Positions 57,154 through 64,000 of a stretch of DNA of 64,000 nucleotides are shown here, in pieces. Positions within the stretch are counted from its first letter, which is position 1, and each line of letters begins with the position of its first letter. Below the pieces are notes generated by a model. It ran no database searches, had not been told where the DNA came from, and saw only the letters and a program-made list of their open reading frames with translations. Origin of the DNA: an uncultured Microbulbifer sp. (lineage in GTDB: Bacteria; Pseudomonadota; Gammaproteobacteria; Pseudomonadales; Cellvibrionaceae). Location: positions 310,001-374,000 of the forward strand of contig NZ_CANNGQ010000001.1 of the NCBI RefSeq assembly GCF_947504145.1, in the 5' to 3' direction. A program made the translations under genes and the position numbers.

Positions 57154-58419
57154 ATGGCACCATTCGCATTTTCTACCGCACTGGCGGCACGTCTGCGAAC
57201 ATTTTTACTCGGTTACAGCGGCACCTCCCTGGCCACCGGCCTGCAGGTGGTACTGTTGCCGTGGATAGCCGTAGCGCTGGTGGAGTTGCCGGCCCTGCAG
57301 CTGGGCTGGGTACAGGCTTCGGTCCTCTTACCCAATCTGGTTTTTCTGTTGTTCGGTGGTGCGCTGGCGGATCGCTTTGACTCCGCACGCGTTGCTGCAC
57401 TCTCCTGCCTGGGTCTGGGCCTCTGCCACGCCGCACTCGCGTATTACCTGCTGCATCAATTACCCAGTCTCGGCCTGCTGATTCTCTATGGCGTCAGCCT
57501 GGGAATCTGTACCGCTTTCCTGCAGCCCGCGCGGGATAACCTGGTCCAGCGCTGCGCGCGCACGCCGCAAGACGGCAATACCCGGTTGAGTGAAGCGCGG
57601 GTACAACACACGGTGACCTGGATGATGCTGGCTCAGTACGGCGGGCAGGCGATCGGCATGTTACTGGCGAGCCGGTTCGATAGCTGGGGTGCCGAATTGC
57701 TGTTGATGATTCAGGTTATCGTATTGATTGCGGCCGCGCTTTTCTTCTTTTCTATGCGCCACCTGGGGCCGGCGCCGCGGGTAGCGCGGCTGAAACTACC
57801 GTCGGCACTACTGGAAGGATTTGCCGAAGTACGTAAAAGCCGCGCAATTCTTGAACTGGTAGTTCTGGTTGGCTTTAACGGCCTGGTGCATATCGGTGTA
57901 TTCCTGGTGGTGCTGCCGCTGATGGCCGAGAGCTACGGCCGCGGAGCCAGCTATTACGCCACCCTGCAGATCGCGTTTGTGGCGGGTACTGTCATCGCCA
58001 CTGTGGCCATGTTGCGCCGTGGGCAGGGTGACACTCCGGGACGCGGGGTGTTGATGTGCCTGCTGTACAGCGCGGCATTGATGATCGCGATCAGCTTTGG
58101 CCCCACGCCTTACGGCTTGATGTTTCTGTGCGCCTGTTGGGGTGCGGTGGCCGCGGCATCCGCCGGGCTCGGAAAATCCATCGTGCAGATACTGGCGCCG
58201 GAGCAGGTGCGCAGCCGGATCATTTCCATTTACCAGCTTTCCCTGTTCGGATCTGCCGCGATCGGTGCGCTGCTTGCGGGTGTGATCAGTGAATTTTCTG
58301 CACCGCTGACCACGCTCTGGTGGGCCGGCATTTTCAGTTTTCTGGCGTTCGCCGTGGCTTGCTACAGCGGCGCTCTGCGTCAATTGGCGGTGCGCGGGGA
58401 AGACATTACCCAGGGGTGA
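57154..58419 (+). CDS. MFS transporter (EntS-like MFS_3)
   Basis: Twelve-helix major facilitator of 421 aa. The loop after helix 2 reads FGGALADRFDSARV, matching the MFS G-x-L-a-D-R motif. The general pattern resembles the MFS_3 group, which includes the enterobactin exporter EntS; substrate cannot be told. The frame is open back to 56896 inside tgpA, but the ATG at 57154 (MAPFAFSTALAARL) is the natural start. It lies 82 bases behind tgpA and may have its own promoter; I see no regulator gene. Confidence 0.87.
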   Translation: MAPFAFSTALAARLRTFLLGYSGTSLATGLQVVLLPWIAVALVELPALQLGWVQASVLLPNLVFLLFGGALADRFDSARVAALSCLGLGLCHAALAYYLLHQLPSLGLLILYGVSLGICTAFLQPARDNLVQRCARTPQDGNTRLSEARVQHTVTWMMLAQYGGQAIGMLLASRFDSWGAELLLMIQVIVLIAAALFFFSMRHLGPAPRVARLKLPSALLEGFAEVRKSRAILELVVLVGFNGLVHIGVFLVVLPLMAESYGRGASYYATLQIAFVAGTVIATVAMLRRGQGDTPGRGVLMCLLYSAALMIAISFGPTPYGLMFLCACWGAVAAASAGLGKSIVQILAPEQVRSRIISIYQLSLFGSAAIGALLAGVISEFSAPLTTLWWAGIFSFLAFAVACYSGALRQLAVRGEDITQG

Positions 58420-58494
58420 GGCGCCAGTCCGTCGCTTTCTCCGCATAATCGGTTTCTAGTACCATGCCATCCCCGACGGGCAACGAGGCTCGCC

Positions 58495-59529
58495 GTGGCT
58501 TCTGGGATGATGGACGCGATGGAAACAAACAACCGGCCTATCGGGCAGTGGCTCAGTGAACTGCGGGCCTATCTGGGCATTGAGAAAAACAACACCAGCC
58601 ACCGGGAAAAGCTGATTTCTGCGTTGGGCGCCGCGTTGGCGATACTGCTGGTGTATTGGGCCACCCAGCAGGCCCTGGCCGCGGATCTGATCGATATCTC
58701 CACCAGCTATTTCATCATCGCTTCCATGGGCGCCAGCGCAGTCTTGCTGTTTGCAGTGCCCCACGGCGCGCTCTCACAACCCTGGTCCCTCGCCGGTGGT
58801 CACCTGATTTCTGCGTTTGTCGGTGTGGTCTGCCACCAGTTTATCGATATCCAGTTTCTGGCAGCCGGCGCAGCCGTGGGGTTGGCGGTTGCGGCCATGT
58901 ACTACCTGCGCTGTATCCATCCCCCGGGTGGTGCTACCGCGTTGACCGCGGTGACGGGTGGCGATGCGGTGTACCAGTTGGGGTTTGATTTTCTACTGGT
59001 CCCGATTTTTACCAATGTGCTGCTGATTCTGATGGTAGCGATTGCCTTCAACAGTTTGTTTCACTGGCGGCGCTACCCGGTACATCTGGGACGAAAAACG
59101 AAACCTGTTTCCACCGCAGAGCCATCGGGTCGTGAAACAGAAATTACCCAGGAAGATTTTGCCGCGGCCATCCAGGAGCAGGACTCCTATGTGGACATCA
59201 CTGCGGAAGGGTTGACCGAATTACTGGAGCTGGCCAAGCAGCACGCCGAACGCAACGTGGTACACCCGCGGGAAATCGTCGCCGGCCGCTGCTACAGCAA
59301 CGGCAAATTAGGAAAATTGTGGAGCGTGCGTCAGGTCGTGGACGAATCCCACGAGCCGCCGCCCACCAAAGACCGCATCATCTACAAGGTATTGGCCGGT
59401 GAAGGCTCATACGATACGGGTATCTGTATGCGTGAGGAGTTTCGCCAGTGGGCGCGCTTTGAAGTGCAGTTGCGCGGCGGCCACTGGGTAAAAGCGCGTG
59501 AAAGTGTCGACGAGGAGCATCCGGAATAG
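58495..59529 (+). CDS. HPP-family membrane protein with distinct C-terminal domain
   Basis: The N-terminal half is an HPP domain: four hydrophobic segments (about residues 42-60, 72-90, 100-140, 160-185) and the name-giving HPP in CIHPPGGATALTA (near residue 142). Some HPP proteins carry CBS domains at the C-terminus; this one instead has a 150-residue soluble part (about 195-344) with ITAEGLTELLELAKQHAERN and GRCYSNGKLGKLWSVRQVVDE, which I do not recognise. HPP proteins have been linked to nitrite transport in chloroplasts and cyanobacteria. The start may be GTG 58495 (GAGG upstream) or ATG 58507/58519. Confidence 0.8.
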   Translation: MASGMMDAMETNNRPIGQWLSELRAYLGIEKNNTSHREKLISALGAALAILLVYWATQQALAADLIDISTSYFIIASMGASAVLLFAVPHGALSQPWSLAGGHLISAFVGVVCHQFIDIQFLAAGAAVGLAVAAMYYLRCIHPPGGATALTAVTGGDAVYQLGFDFLLVPIFTNVLLILMVAIAFNSLFHWRRYPVHLGRKTKPVSTAEPSGRETEITQEDFAAAIQEQDSYVDITAEGLTELLELAKQHAERNVVHPREIVAGRCYSNGKLGKLWSVRQVVDESHEPPPTKDRIIYKVLAGEGSYDTGICMREEFRQWARFEVQLRGGHWVKARESVDEEHPE

Positions 59530-59549
59530 CGACTGCTCCCGTCGGTGGC

Positions 59550-61304
59550 TTACCAGCGGTTGCTGATCCACAGGGTCTGATAGGGGTCGAGTGTCACCGT
59601 CGATAGCATATCGTCAAAGGTGGCATCGCTGATCAGGTCTTTCCACTCATCGGTACCGATCAGGTTGATGGCATTCAGGTGGATAGTCTGTGGCTGGTCG
59701 GAGATATTGTTCAGGCAGAAAACACTCTGCCGGCGGTCCAGACTTTGTCGCCAGAAGGCAAAAATCTGATCCCCCAGGTGCAGGGTAAACTGGGTAGCAT
59801 TGGGGTGAAATGCTGGCTGTTCCCGCCGCAACTGGATGAGCTTGCGTAATTGCTGGAAGACCTGGTGATGATGGGTGTCCGGGTTTGCCAGTGCTTCGTT
59901 CAATTCCTGCTCCTGCCACTGACGGCGATTGATCGCCCGGTTGTGGCCGTGCTTCTTCATGCGCTCGTAGTCATTGGTCGTGCCCATCAGGCTGTGCAGG
60001 TAGAACGCCGGAATTCCCTCCAGTGCCAGCATGATGGCGTGGGCGCAGATGAAGCGTCGCATCTGCCAGCCGTCCTCCCCGCTCGTGGTGCCCTTGAGGG
60101 CGTCGAACAGGGAAATATTGATTTCATAAGGCTTGCTGCTGCCGTCATCCAGTGCCCGCCAAGAAATCTGCCCACCAAAATTCTCCATGGTCTGGATCAG
60201 TGCTTCCTGCTCACTGTCGTCCAGCAATCCTTCCACCGGGCGCAGCCCGATACCGTCATGCGACGCGATAAAGTTGAAATAGGTGGTGCCGTTCTGGGCC
60301 GGCGGCATGCTCATCAACCAGTTTTTCAGGTAGCGACAATTGCCGGTGACCAAGGTGTTGACCAGCAACGGCGGTAGAGAAAAGTTGTAAATACAGTGGG
60401 CTTCGTTGGCGTTGCCAAAATAGGACAGGTTTTCCTGATTGGGAATGTTGGTCTCGGTGATGATGACCGCGTTGGGGTTGGCGTGCTCAATCAACGTACG
60501 CAGTAACCGTACTATCTCGTGGGTCTCCGCAAGATTCAGGCAGTTGGTGCCGAGTTTTTTCCAGATAAACGCCACCGCATCCAGGCGGAAAATTCGCACG
60601 CCCATGTCCAGGTACAGGCGGATGATATCGACTATCTTCGTCAGCACTTTCGGGTTGGCAAAATTCAGGTCAACCTGATCGTGTCCGAAGGTACACCACA
60701 CATGCCGGGTTCCCTCCGGTGTGCTTGTGGCGCGCAACAGTGGCGTTACTCGTGGACGTACCACCTTGCTGAGGTCTTCCTTCGGATCCGCCTCCACAAA
60801 AAAGCCGTTGCCGGGATCCTGTCCATTCTGGTAATTCACGAACCAGTCGTGTTGTGCTGAGCAGTGGTTGATCACCAGGTCGGCCATCAGATGGAAATCC
60901 GTGCTGATGCGCAGGATATCGCTCCAGTCTCCCAGCGGTGGGTCCACCTGTTTGTAAGCGGATACCGCAAAGCCGTCATCACTGGTGTAGGGAAAAAACG
61001 GCAGTATATGTACCGTGTTGATTAGCATCGGGAAGTGCGACTGCAGAAAATGATGCAGGGTTTTCAGCGGCGGCTGGTTCTCGCTGAGAATGCTGTTGCC
61101 GTAGGTGATTACGGCGATATCGGTCTGATCCCAGAGGTTTTTGTGGGCCAGGGGGCTCTGGCAATCGTCATCGAGCCGCATGGTACGCGCCAGCTCATGC
61201 GCAATGGGTTCAACCTCCAGTTCTGGGTAAATAAAGGCCAGGTGATCCACCACCTTCTGGTGAAGTACCTCCTTGATTGGCAGTTGAGCGTTGGAGTGGC
61301 TCAT
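59550..61304 (-). CDS. GH13_18 sugar phosphorylase, probable glucosylglycerate phosphorylase
   Basis: Glycoside hydrolase family 13 enzyme of the sucrose-phosphorylase subfamily (584 aa). The (beta/alpha)8 barrel has the catalytic Asp nucleophile in [16 protein letters not shown], the acid/base Glu in [11 protein letters not shown] and the third Asp in [12 protein letters not shown]. Sucrose phosphorylases, glucosylglycerate phosphorylases and glucosylglycerol phosphorylases share this pattern. Its operon partners make glucosyl-3-phosphoglycerate and remove the phosphate, so glucosylglycerate + Pi to glucose 1-phosphate + glycerate is the best inference. The frame opens at 61394; ATG 61304 with GGGGGG six bases upstream is preferred. 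It converges with the HPP gene, only 20 bases apart. Confidence 0.9.
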   Translation of the reverse strand: MSHSNAQLPIKEVLHQKVVDHLAFIYPELEVEPIAHELARTMRLDDDCQSPLAHKNLWDQTDIAVITYGNSILSENQPPLKTLHHFLQSHFPMLINTVHILPFFPYTSDDGFAVSAYKQVDPPLGDWSDILRISTDFHLMADLVINHCSAQHDWFVNYQNGQDPGNGFFVEADPKEDLSKVVRPRVTPLLRATSTPEGTRHVWCTFGHDQVDLNFANPKVLTKIVDIIRLYLDMGVRIFRLDAVAFIWKKLGTNCLNLAETHEIVRLLRTLIEHANPNAVIITETNIPNQENLSYFGNANEAHCIYNFSLPPLLVNTLVTGNCRYLKNWLMSMPPAQNGTTYFNFIASHDGIGLRPVEGLLDDSEQEALIQTMENFGGQISWRALDDGSSKPYEINISLFDALKGTTSGEDGWQMRRFICAHAIMLALEGIPAFYLHSLMGTTNDYERMKKHGHNRAINRRQWQEQELNEALANPDTHHHQVFQQLRKLIQLRREQPAFHPNATQFTLHLGDQIFAFWRQSLDRRQSVFCLNNISDQPQTIHLNAINLIGTDEWKDLISDATFDDMLSTVTLDPYQTLWISNRW

Positions 61305-61400
61305 GGTTTTCCCCCCGGTTTCCATGCAGTTATTTTTGTGCAGACCGATCGTATTGGTCGGAGCTGTTGTAGTGAGTGCTGGTTGCGCCTGCAATCGCGC

Positions 61401-62624
61401 TCACACGTTGTACTCTTCGTAATCCGCCTCTACCGCGTGTTTCAATTGTTTCAGGAAATCCGGCTCTGCGCTGGTAATACGGTTCCAGCTGGGAATAAAC
61501 GGTGTTTCCATCGGATTGTCGAGGAATGCCTGGCCGGCCTTGACCAGGTTGCTGGCAAAGAGCTCTACGGTCTGTTCTTCTTTGTGAATGTCGAACGTAA
61601 GCCCATTGATGATGGCGTCGTTGCGGTAGGTTTCCACAAAATCCAGTGCGATACGGAAGTAGGTGGCCTTGATACTGCGGAAGGTCTCCGAAGAAAACAC
61701 GGTGCCCTGGGTGGCGAGTTTTCGGAAAAAGGATTTCGCAATGTCGATGGACATTTTCGACAGGCCACACTGTTCGTCGTCGAAGGATACATCCTGATGT
61801 TTGTGGTCGTAGGAGTGTGCGATATCCACCTGGCACAGGCGATTGGTGGAGTAGTTGCGGTACATCTCCGATAGCACGCCGATTTCCAGTCCCCAGTCAC
61901 TGGGAATCCGGAGATCGTTCACCACATCGCGGCGGAAGGAAAATTCGCCAGCCAGGGAATAGCGGAAGCTGTCCATGTATTCCAGGTACTTGGTGTGGCC
62001 ATAAATTTTTTTCAGGGTACGGATCAGTGGCGTGACCAGCAACCGGCATACGCGGCCGTTGATTTTTCCGTTGGCAACGCGCGAGTAGTAGCCCTTGCAG
62101 AATTCGTAGCTGAACTGGGGATTGGCAACCGGGTAGAACAATCGCGCCAGCATCATGCGGTCGTAGGTGACGATATCGCAATCGTGCAGGGCGATGGCTT
62201 CGCCGCGGCCCGAGGCGAGAATATAGCCCAGGCAATACCATACATTTCGGCCTTTTCCCGCGTCTTTGGGGGCCAGGCCGTCCCGTTGCAATTGTGCATC
62301 CAGTTCGCGCAGGCGAGGGCCGTCGTTCCACAGAACCCGTACGTGCTGGGGTAAAACGGAAAACTGTTTGAGTGCGTCGCGATATTGGGATTCATCGGCG
62401 CGGTCCAGGCCGATGACAATCTCGGAGAGGTAGGGTACCTCCGCGAGAATATCGAGGATTTTTGGCAGGGCTTCGCCTTCCAGTTCTGAATAGAGCGAGG
62501 GCAGCAGCAAGGACATCGGTCGGTGTTTGGAAAAGCGGATCAGGTCCGCTTCCATGTCTTCCAGGCTGCGGTTGGACAGGTTGTGCAGGGTCGTGATGTC
62601 GCCATTCTGAAAAAAGTCGGTCAC
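61401..62624 (-). CDS. gpgS: Glucosyl-3-phosphoglycerate synthase-like glycosyltransferase
   Basis: GT-A-fold glycosyltransferase of 407 aa without membrane segment. The start of the donor domain reads SLLLPSLYSELEG (about 38-50), IVIGLDRADE ends the first strand-loop, and ALHDCDIVTYDR (near residue 150) holds the metal-binding D-x-D. The pattern resembles GT81 glucosyl-3-phosphoglycerate synthases, which make glucosyl-3-phosphoglycerate from NDP-glucose and 3-phosphoglycerate. A mannosyl alternative cannot be fully excluded. It lies between an HAD phosphatase of the mannosyl-3-phosphoglycerate type (32 bases upstream) and a GH13 phosphorylase (97 bases downstream), which supports the call. 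Confidence 0.83.
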   Translation of the reverse strand: MTDFFQNGDITTLHNLSNRSLEDMEADLIRFSKHRPMSLLLPSLYSELEGEALPKILDILAEVPYLSEIVIGLDRADESQYRDALKQFSVLPQHVRVLWNDGPRLRELDAQLQRDGLAPKDAGKGRNVWYCLGYILASGRGEAIALHDCDIVTYDRMMLARLFYPVANPQFSYEFCKGYYSRVANGKINGRVCRLLVTPLIRTLKKIYGHTKYLEYMDSFRYSLAGEFSFRRDVVNDLRIPSDWGLEIGVLSEMYRNYSTNRLCQVDIAHSYDHKHQDVSFDDEQCGLSKMSIDIAKSFFRKLATQGTVFSSETFRSIKATYFRIALDFVETYRNDAIINGLTFDIHKEEQTVELFASNLVKAGQAFLDNPMETPFIPSWNRITSAEPDFLKQLKHAVEADYEEYNV

Positions 62625-62656
62625 GGTTTGCTTCCTTGTTTAGGTCCGTTTTTGAG

Positions 62657-63529
62657 TCAAGTCTGTGCTGAGTAAATGGAGTCGGTTGCGAAAATTTCGC
62701 CGATGGCATCTGCCCACCCCTGGGGTCCGGTGTTCTGGGTGACGATCAGGGAAGGATGGTGGGGAAGGCTCGGCGGAGGATGCGCCGGCGAACGCACGAT
62801 GATGGCGATGTCGGCCACCTTGAGCATGTCGAGATCGTTGGGGCCATCGCCACTGGCAATCAGGCGGCAGGGGCGATCAGTATATTGCTGGTAGGTTTTC
62901 CTGAGTAATCTGGTGGCGCGGCCCTTGTCGGTCTGGCCGAGCACATGTAGGAAGCGTCCGCCCTGCAGGGTGGTAAAGCCCGCGGCGTTGGCGCGGGTGA
63001 TAAACGCCTGCTTCTGTTGCTCGGTGCCCTGCCACAACAGCGGCTCTGAATAGTCCCGTTGATTGGCTTTTTCCGCATCGCGCAGGGAGAGGCCTGTCGC
63101 GGCAACAATCTCTTCACTGGAAGCGGCGGCAAAGTTCAGATAGGGCGTATCGTGCGACTCCGCGTCCTGTTGCAGAAACGCGAGGATATCGGCTCTGCGC
63201 GCGCCGGGCTCCAGCACCCAGTAACCGGCTTCCTCGCGCGCCAGTTCTGGCTTGTGTGGGAAATAGCCGGAAGGGATCATTATCGCGGAACCATTTTCGA
63301 CGATAAACGGGTGCTGGTTTCGCAGTGCAGTGCGCAGTGCCAGCATTTCGCCGCGGGTTTTACTGCTGTTCAGGATGACTGGAATACCGCTGGATTCGAG
63401 TTGTTCCAGGGTGGCGTCTGCGGGTTGGTGCGAGTAGCTGAAGTGATCCAGCAGGGTGCCGTCGAGGTCGCTGGCGATCAGCCACTGGGTTTCTGTAATG
63501 TTATGCGCCGCGCTCTGTGTTTCGGTCAT
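62657..63529 (-). CDS. HAD-IIB phosphatase of the mannosyl/glucosyl-3-phosphoglycerate phosphatase family
   Basis: A 290-residue HAD phosphatase. Motif I is DLDGTLLD (residues 20-27), motif II contains the Ser in ILNSSKTRGE, and motif IV is SGDGPNDLDML (near residue 223). The cap region and PFIVENGSAI match the MPGP family, which includes YedP. It should dephosphorylate glucosyl-3-phosphoglycerate to glucosylglycerate. It is first in the minus-strand operon with gpgS and the GH13 phosphorylase. Ribosome site before ATG 63529 is weak (GGAA). Confidence 0.86.
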   Translation of the reverse strand: MTETQSAAHNITETQWLIASDLDGTLLDHFSYSHQPADATLEQLESSGIPVILNSSKTRGEMLALRTALRNQHPFIVENGSAIMIPSGYFPHKPELAREEAGYWVLEPGARRADILAFLQQDAESHDTPYLNFAAASSEEIVAATGLSLRDAEKANQRDYSEPLLWQGTEQQKQAFITRANAAGFTTLQGGRFLHVLGQTDKGRATRLLRKTYQQYTDRPCRLIASGDGPNDLDMLKVADIAIIVRSPAHPPPSLPHHPSLIVTQNTGPQGWADAIGEIFATDSIYSAQT

Positions 63530-63808
63530 TAGATTCCAGACTTGTAGGCAATTTATCGTTTATTGGAATACTGAGAATATGTGGCTTTCTATTAAGACAA
63601 TCCAAAAATAGTGCCAGTCCCGAAAAAGTGCGTTGTTGCACCGGTTGCGGGCAGTGGATTGGCAGTAAATTCGTTTGGTTGTGAACGCGACGCCAGGCCA
63701 GAGCGCAATTGTGCATCAGAATGGTGACAGGGAACCGGAGCCTTCCTCGTCGCGCACCACAATGGCGCAAGTCCTGGCGGTGAGGATAATTGAGTGATGG
63801 GGTGAACT
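63530..63808. other. Intergenic region upstream of the glucosylglycerate operon
   Basis: About 280 bases. The promoter of the operon should lie here, on the minus strand, but I see no confident -35/-10. Minus frames of about 90 codons overlapping the region have no recognisable features. Confidence 0.35.
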
Positions 63809-63873
63809 AAAAAAGAGGGAGGCCGCGATCTCTGGAGTCTCCTGTTTGAAAACACAAGAGTCGGAGATTGCGG
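63809..63873 (-). terminator. Terminator of the gene at the right edge
   Basis: On the minus strand CCGCAATCTC (63873-63864) pairs with GAGATCGCGG (63832-63823) at nine of ten positions; a T run (complement of A6 at 63809-63814) follows after a short CTCCCTC spacer. Confidence 0.65.
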
Positions 63874-63899
63874 CAATGTTGCTCAGGGCTTGGCAGGCG

Positions 63900-64000
63900 T
63901 TAGAAACCTGCCCAGGGTGAGATATTTTGGCCCGATGTGAACCTGTTGCTGGAGCCGTTTTGCCACTCGATGCTGCTGGGGTTTTGCTCTTCCCGTTTCC
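63900..64000 (-). CDS. C-terminal end of an unidentified gene, cut by the window
   Basis: A minus-strand frame open to the window edge ends at TAA 63902-63900. Its last 33 codons read ...SIEWQNGSSNRFTSGQ..., ending SPWAGF. Trp, Asn, Gly and Ser-rich sequence with a hydrophilic beta-like pattern suggests the end of a secreted carbohydrate-active or cell-surface protein, but this is a guess from very little sequence. A terminator follows the stop in the right place. Confidence 0.5.
   Translation of the reverse strand, partial: KREEQNPSSIEWQNGSSNRFTSGQNISPWAGF

Noticed and set aside
63501-63876. Minus-strand frames of about 90 codons before the HAD gene
   Set aside because: No motif, and one runs across the terminator of the edge gene.

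Overview
The window is chromosomal DNA of moderately high GC content from a free-living, probably marine, gammaproteobacterium. The gene order (argF-argD / grxD-bfr-bfd-peroxiredoxin; leuCDB-asd-usg-fimV-truA-trpF; accD-folC-SPOR-cvpA-purF-metZ) is the one known from Pseudomonas and its marine relatives. The trpFBA arrangement, the salt-related functions (BCCT transporter, cation/proton antiporter, glucosylglycerate genes) and the codon choice fit a Cellvibrionales-type organism such as Microbulbifer. That genus call is inference. I found no rRNA, tRNA, CRISPR array, prophage or insertion sequence.

Layout. 1-8.6 kb holds a truncated phosphatase, a small membrane protein, an antiporter, a BCCT transporter and a minus-strand run of accessory enzymes (GFA protein, YcxB-like protein, Gfo/Idh/MocA oxidoreductase, esterase, zinc peptidase). 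8.6-14.1 kb holds nrdA and nrdB (class Ia ribonucleotide reductase) behind a 1-kb control region with two NrdR boxes and several DnaA-box-like sites. 14.1-20.5 kb holds argD-argF, grxD, bfr, a DUF2254 membrane protein, bfd under a Fur-type promoter, and a 2-Cys peroxiredoxin: an iron and redox neighbourhood. 20.8-31.3 kb holds a serine hydrolase, htpG, gpsA, a tandem pair of DUF4389 proteins, sixA, an alpha/beta hydrolase, a CHMI-like protein, folE, prmB and aroC. 31.4-46.1 kb holds an outer-membrane barrel protein, a LysR regulator divergent from leuCDB, asd and its degenerate paralogue usg, fimV, truA and trpFBA. 46.3-53 kb holds accD, a large inverted repeat, folC, a SPOR protein, cvpA, purF and metZ. 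53-57 kb is a MoxR / DUF58 / transglutaminase operon. 57-59.5 kb holds an MFS exporter and an HPP-family membrane protein. 59.5-63.5 kb is a minus-strand three-gene operon for glucosylglycerate-type metabolism: phosphatase, glucosyl-phosphoglycerate synthase and GH13_18 phosphorylase. The right edge cuts the end of another minus-strand gene.

How the genes work together. Most of the window is core anabolism (Arg, Leu, Lys/Met/Thr via Asd, Trp, chorismate, purines, fatty acid, folate, dNTP) interleaved with envelope genes. The most system-like parts are (i) the glucosylglycerate operon, which encodes both making and phosphorolytically recycling a compatible solute, (ii) the nrdAB control region with widely spaced NrdR boxes bracketed by DnaA boxes, (iii) the Fur-controlled bfd promoter beside bfr, and (iv) a nested inverted repeat between accD and folC. 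I did not find a clearly new defence or mobile system.
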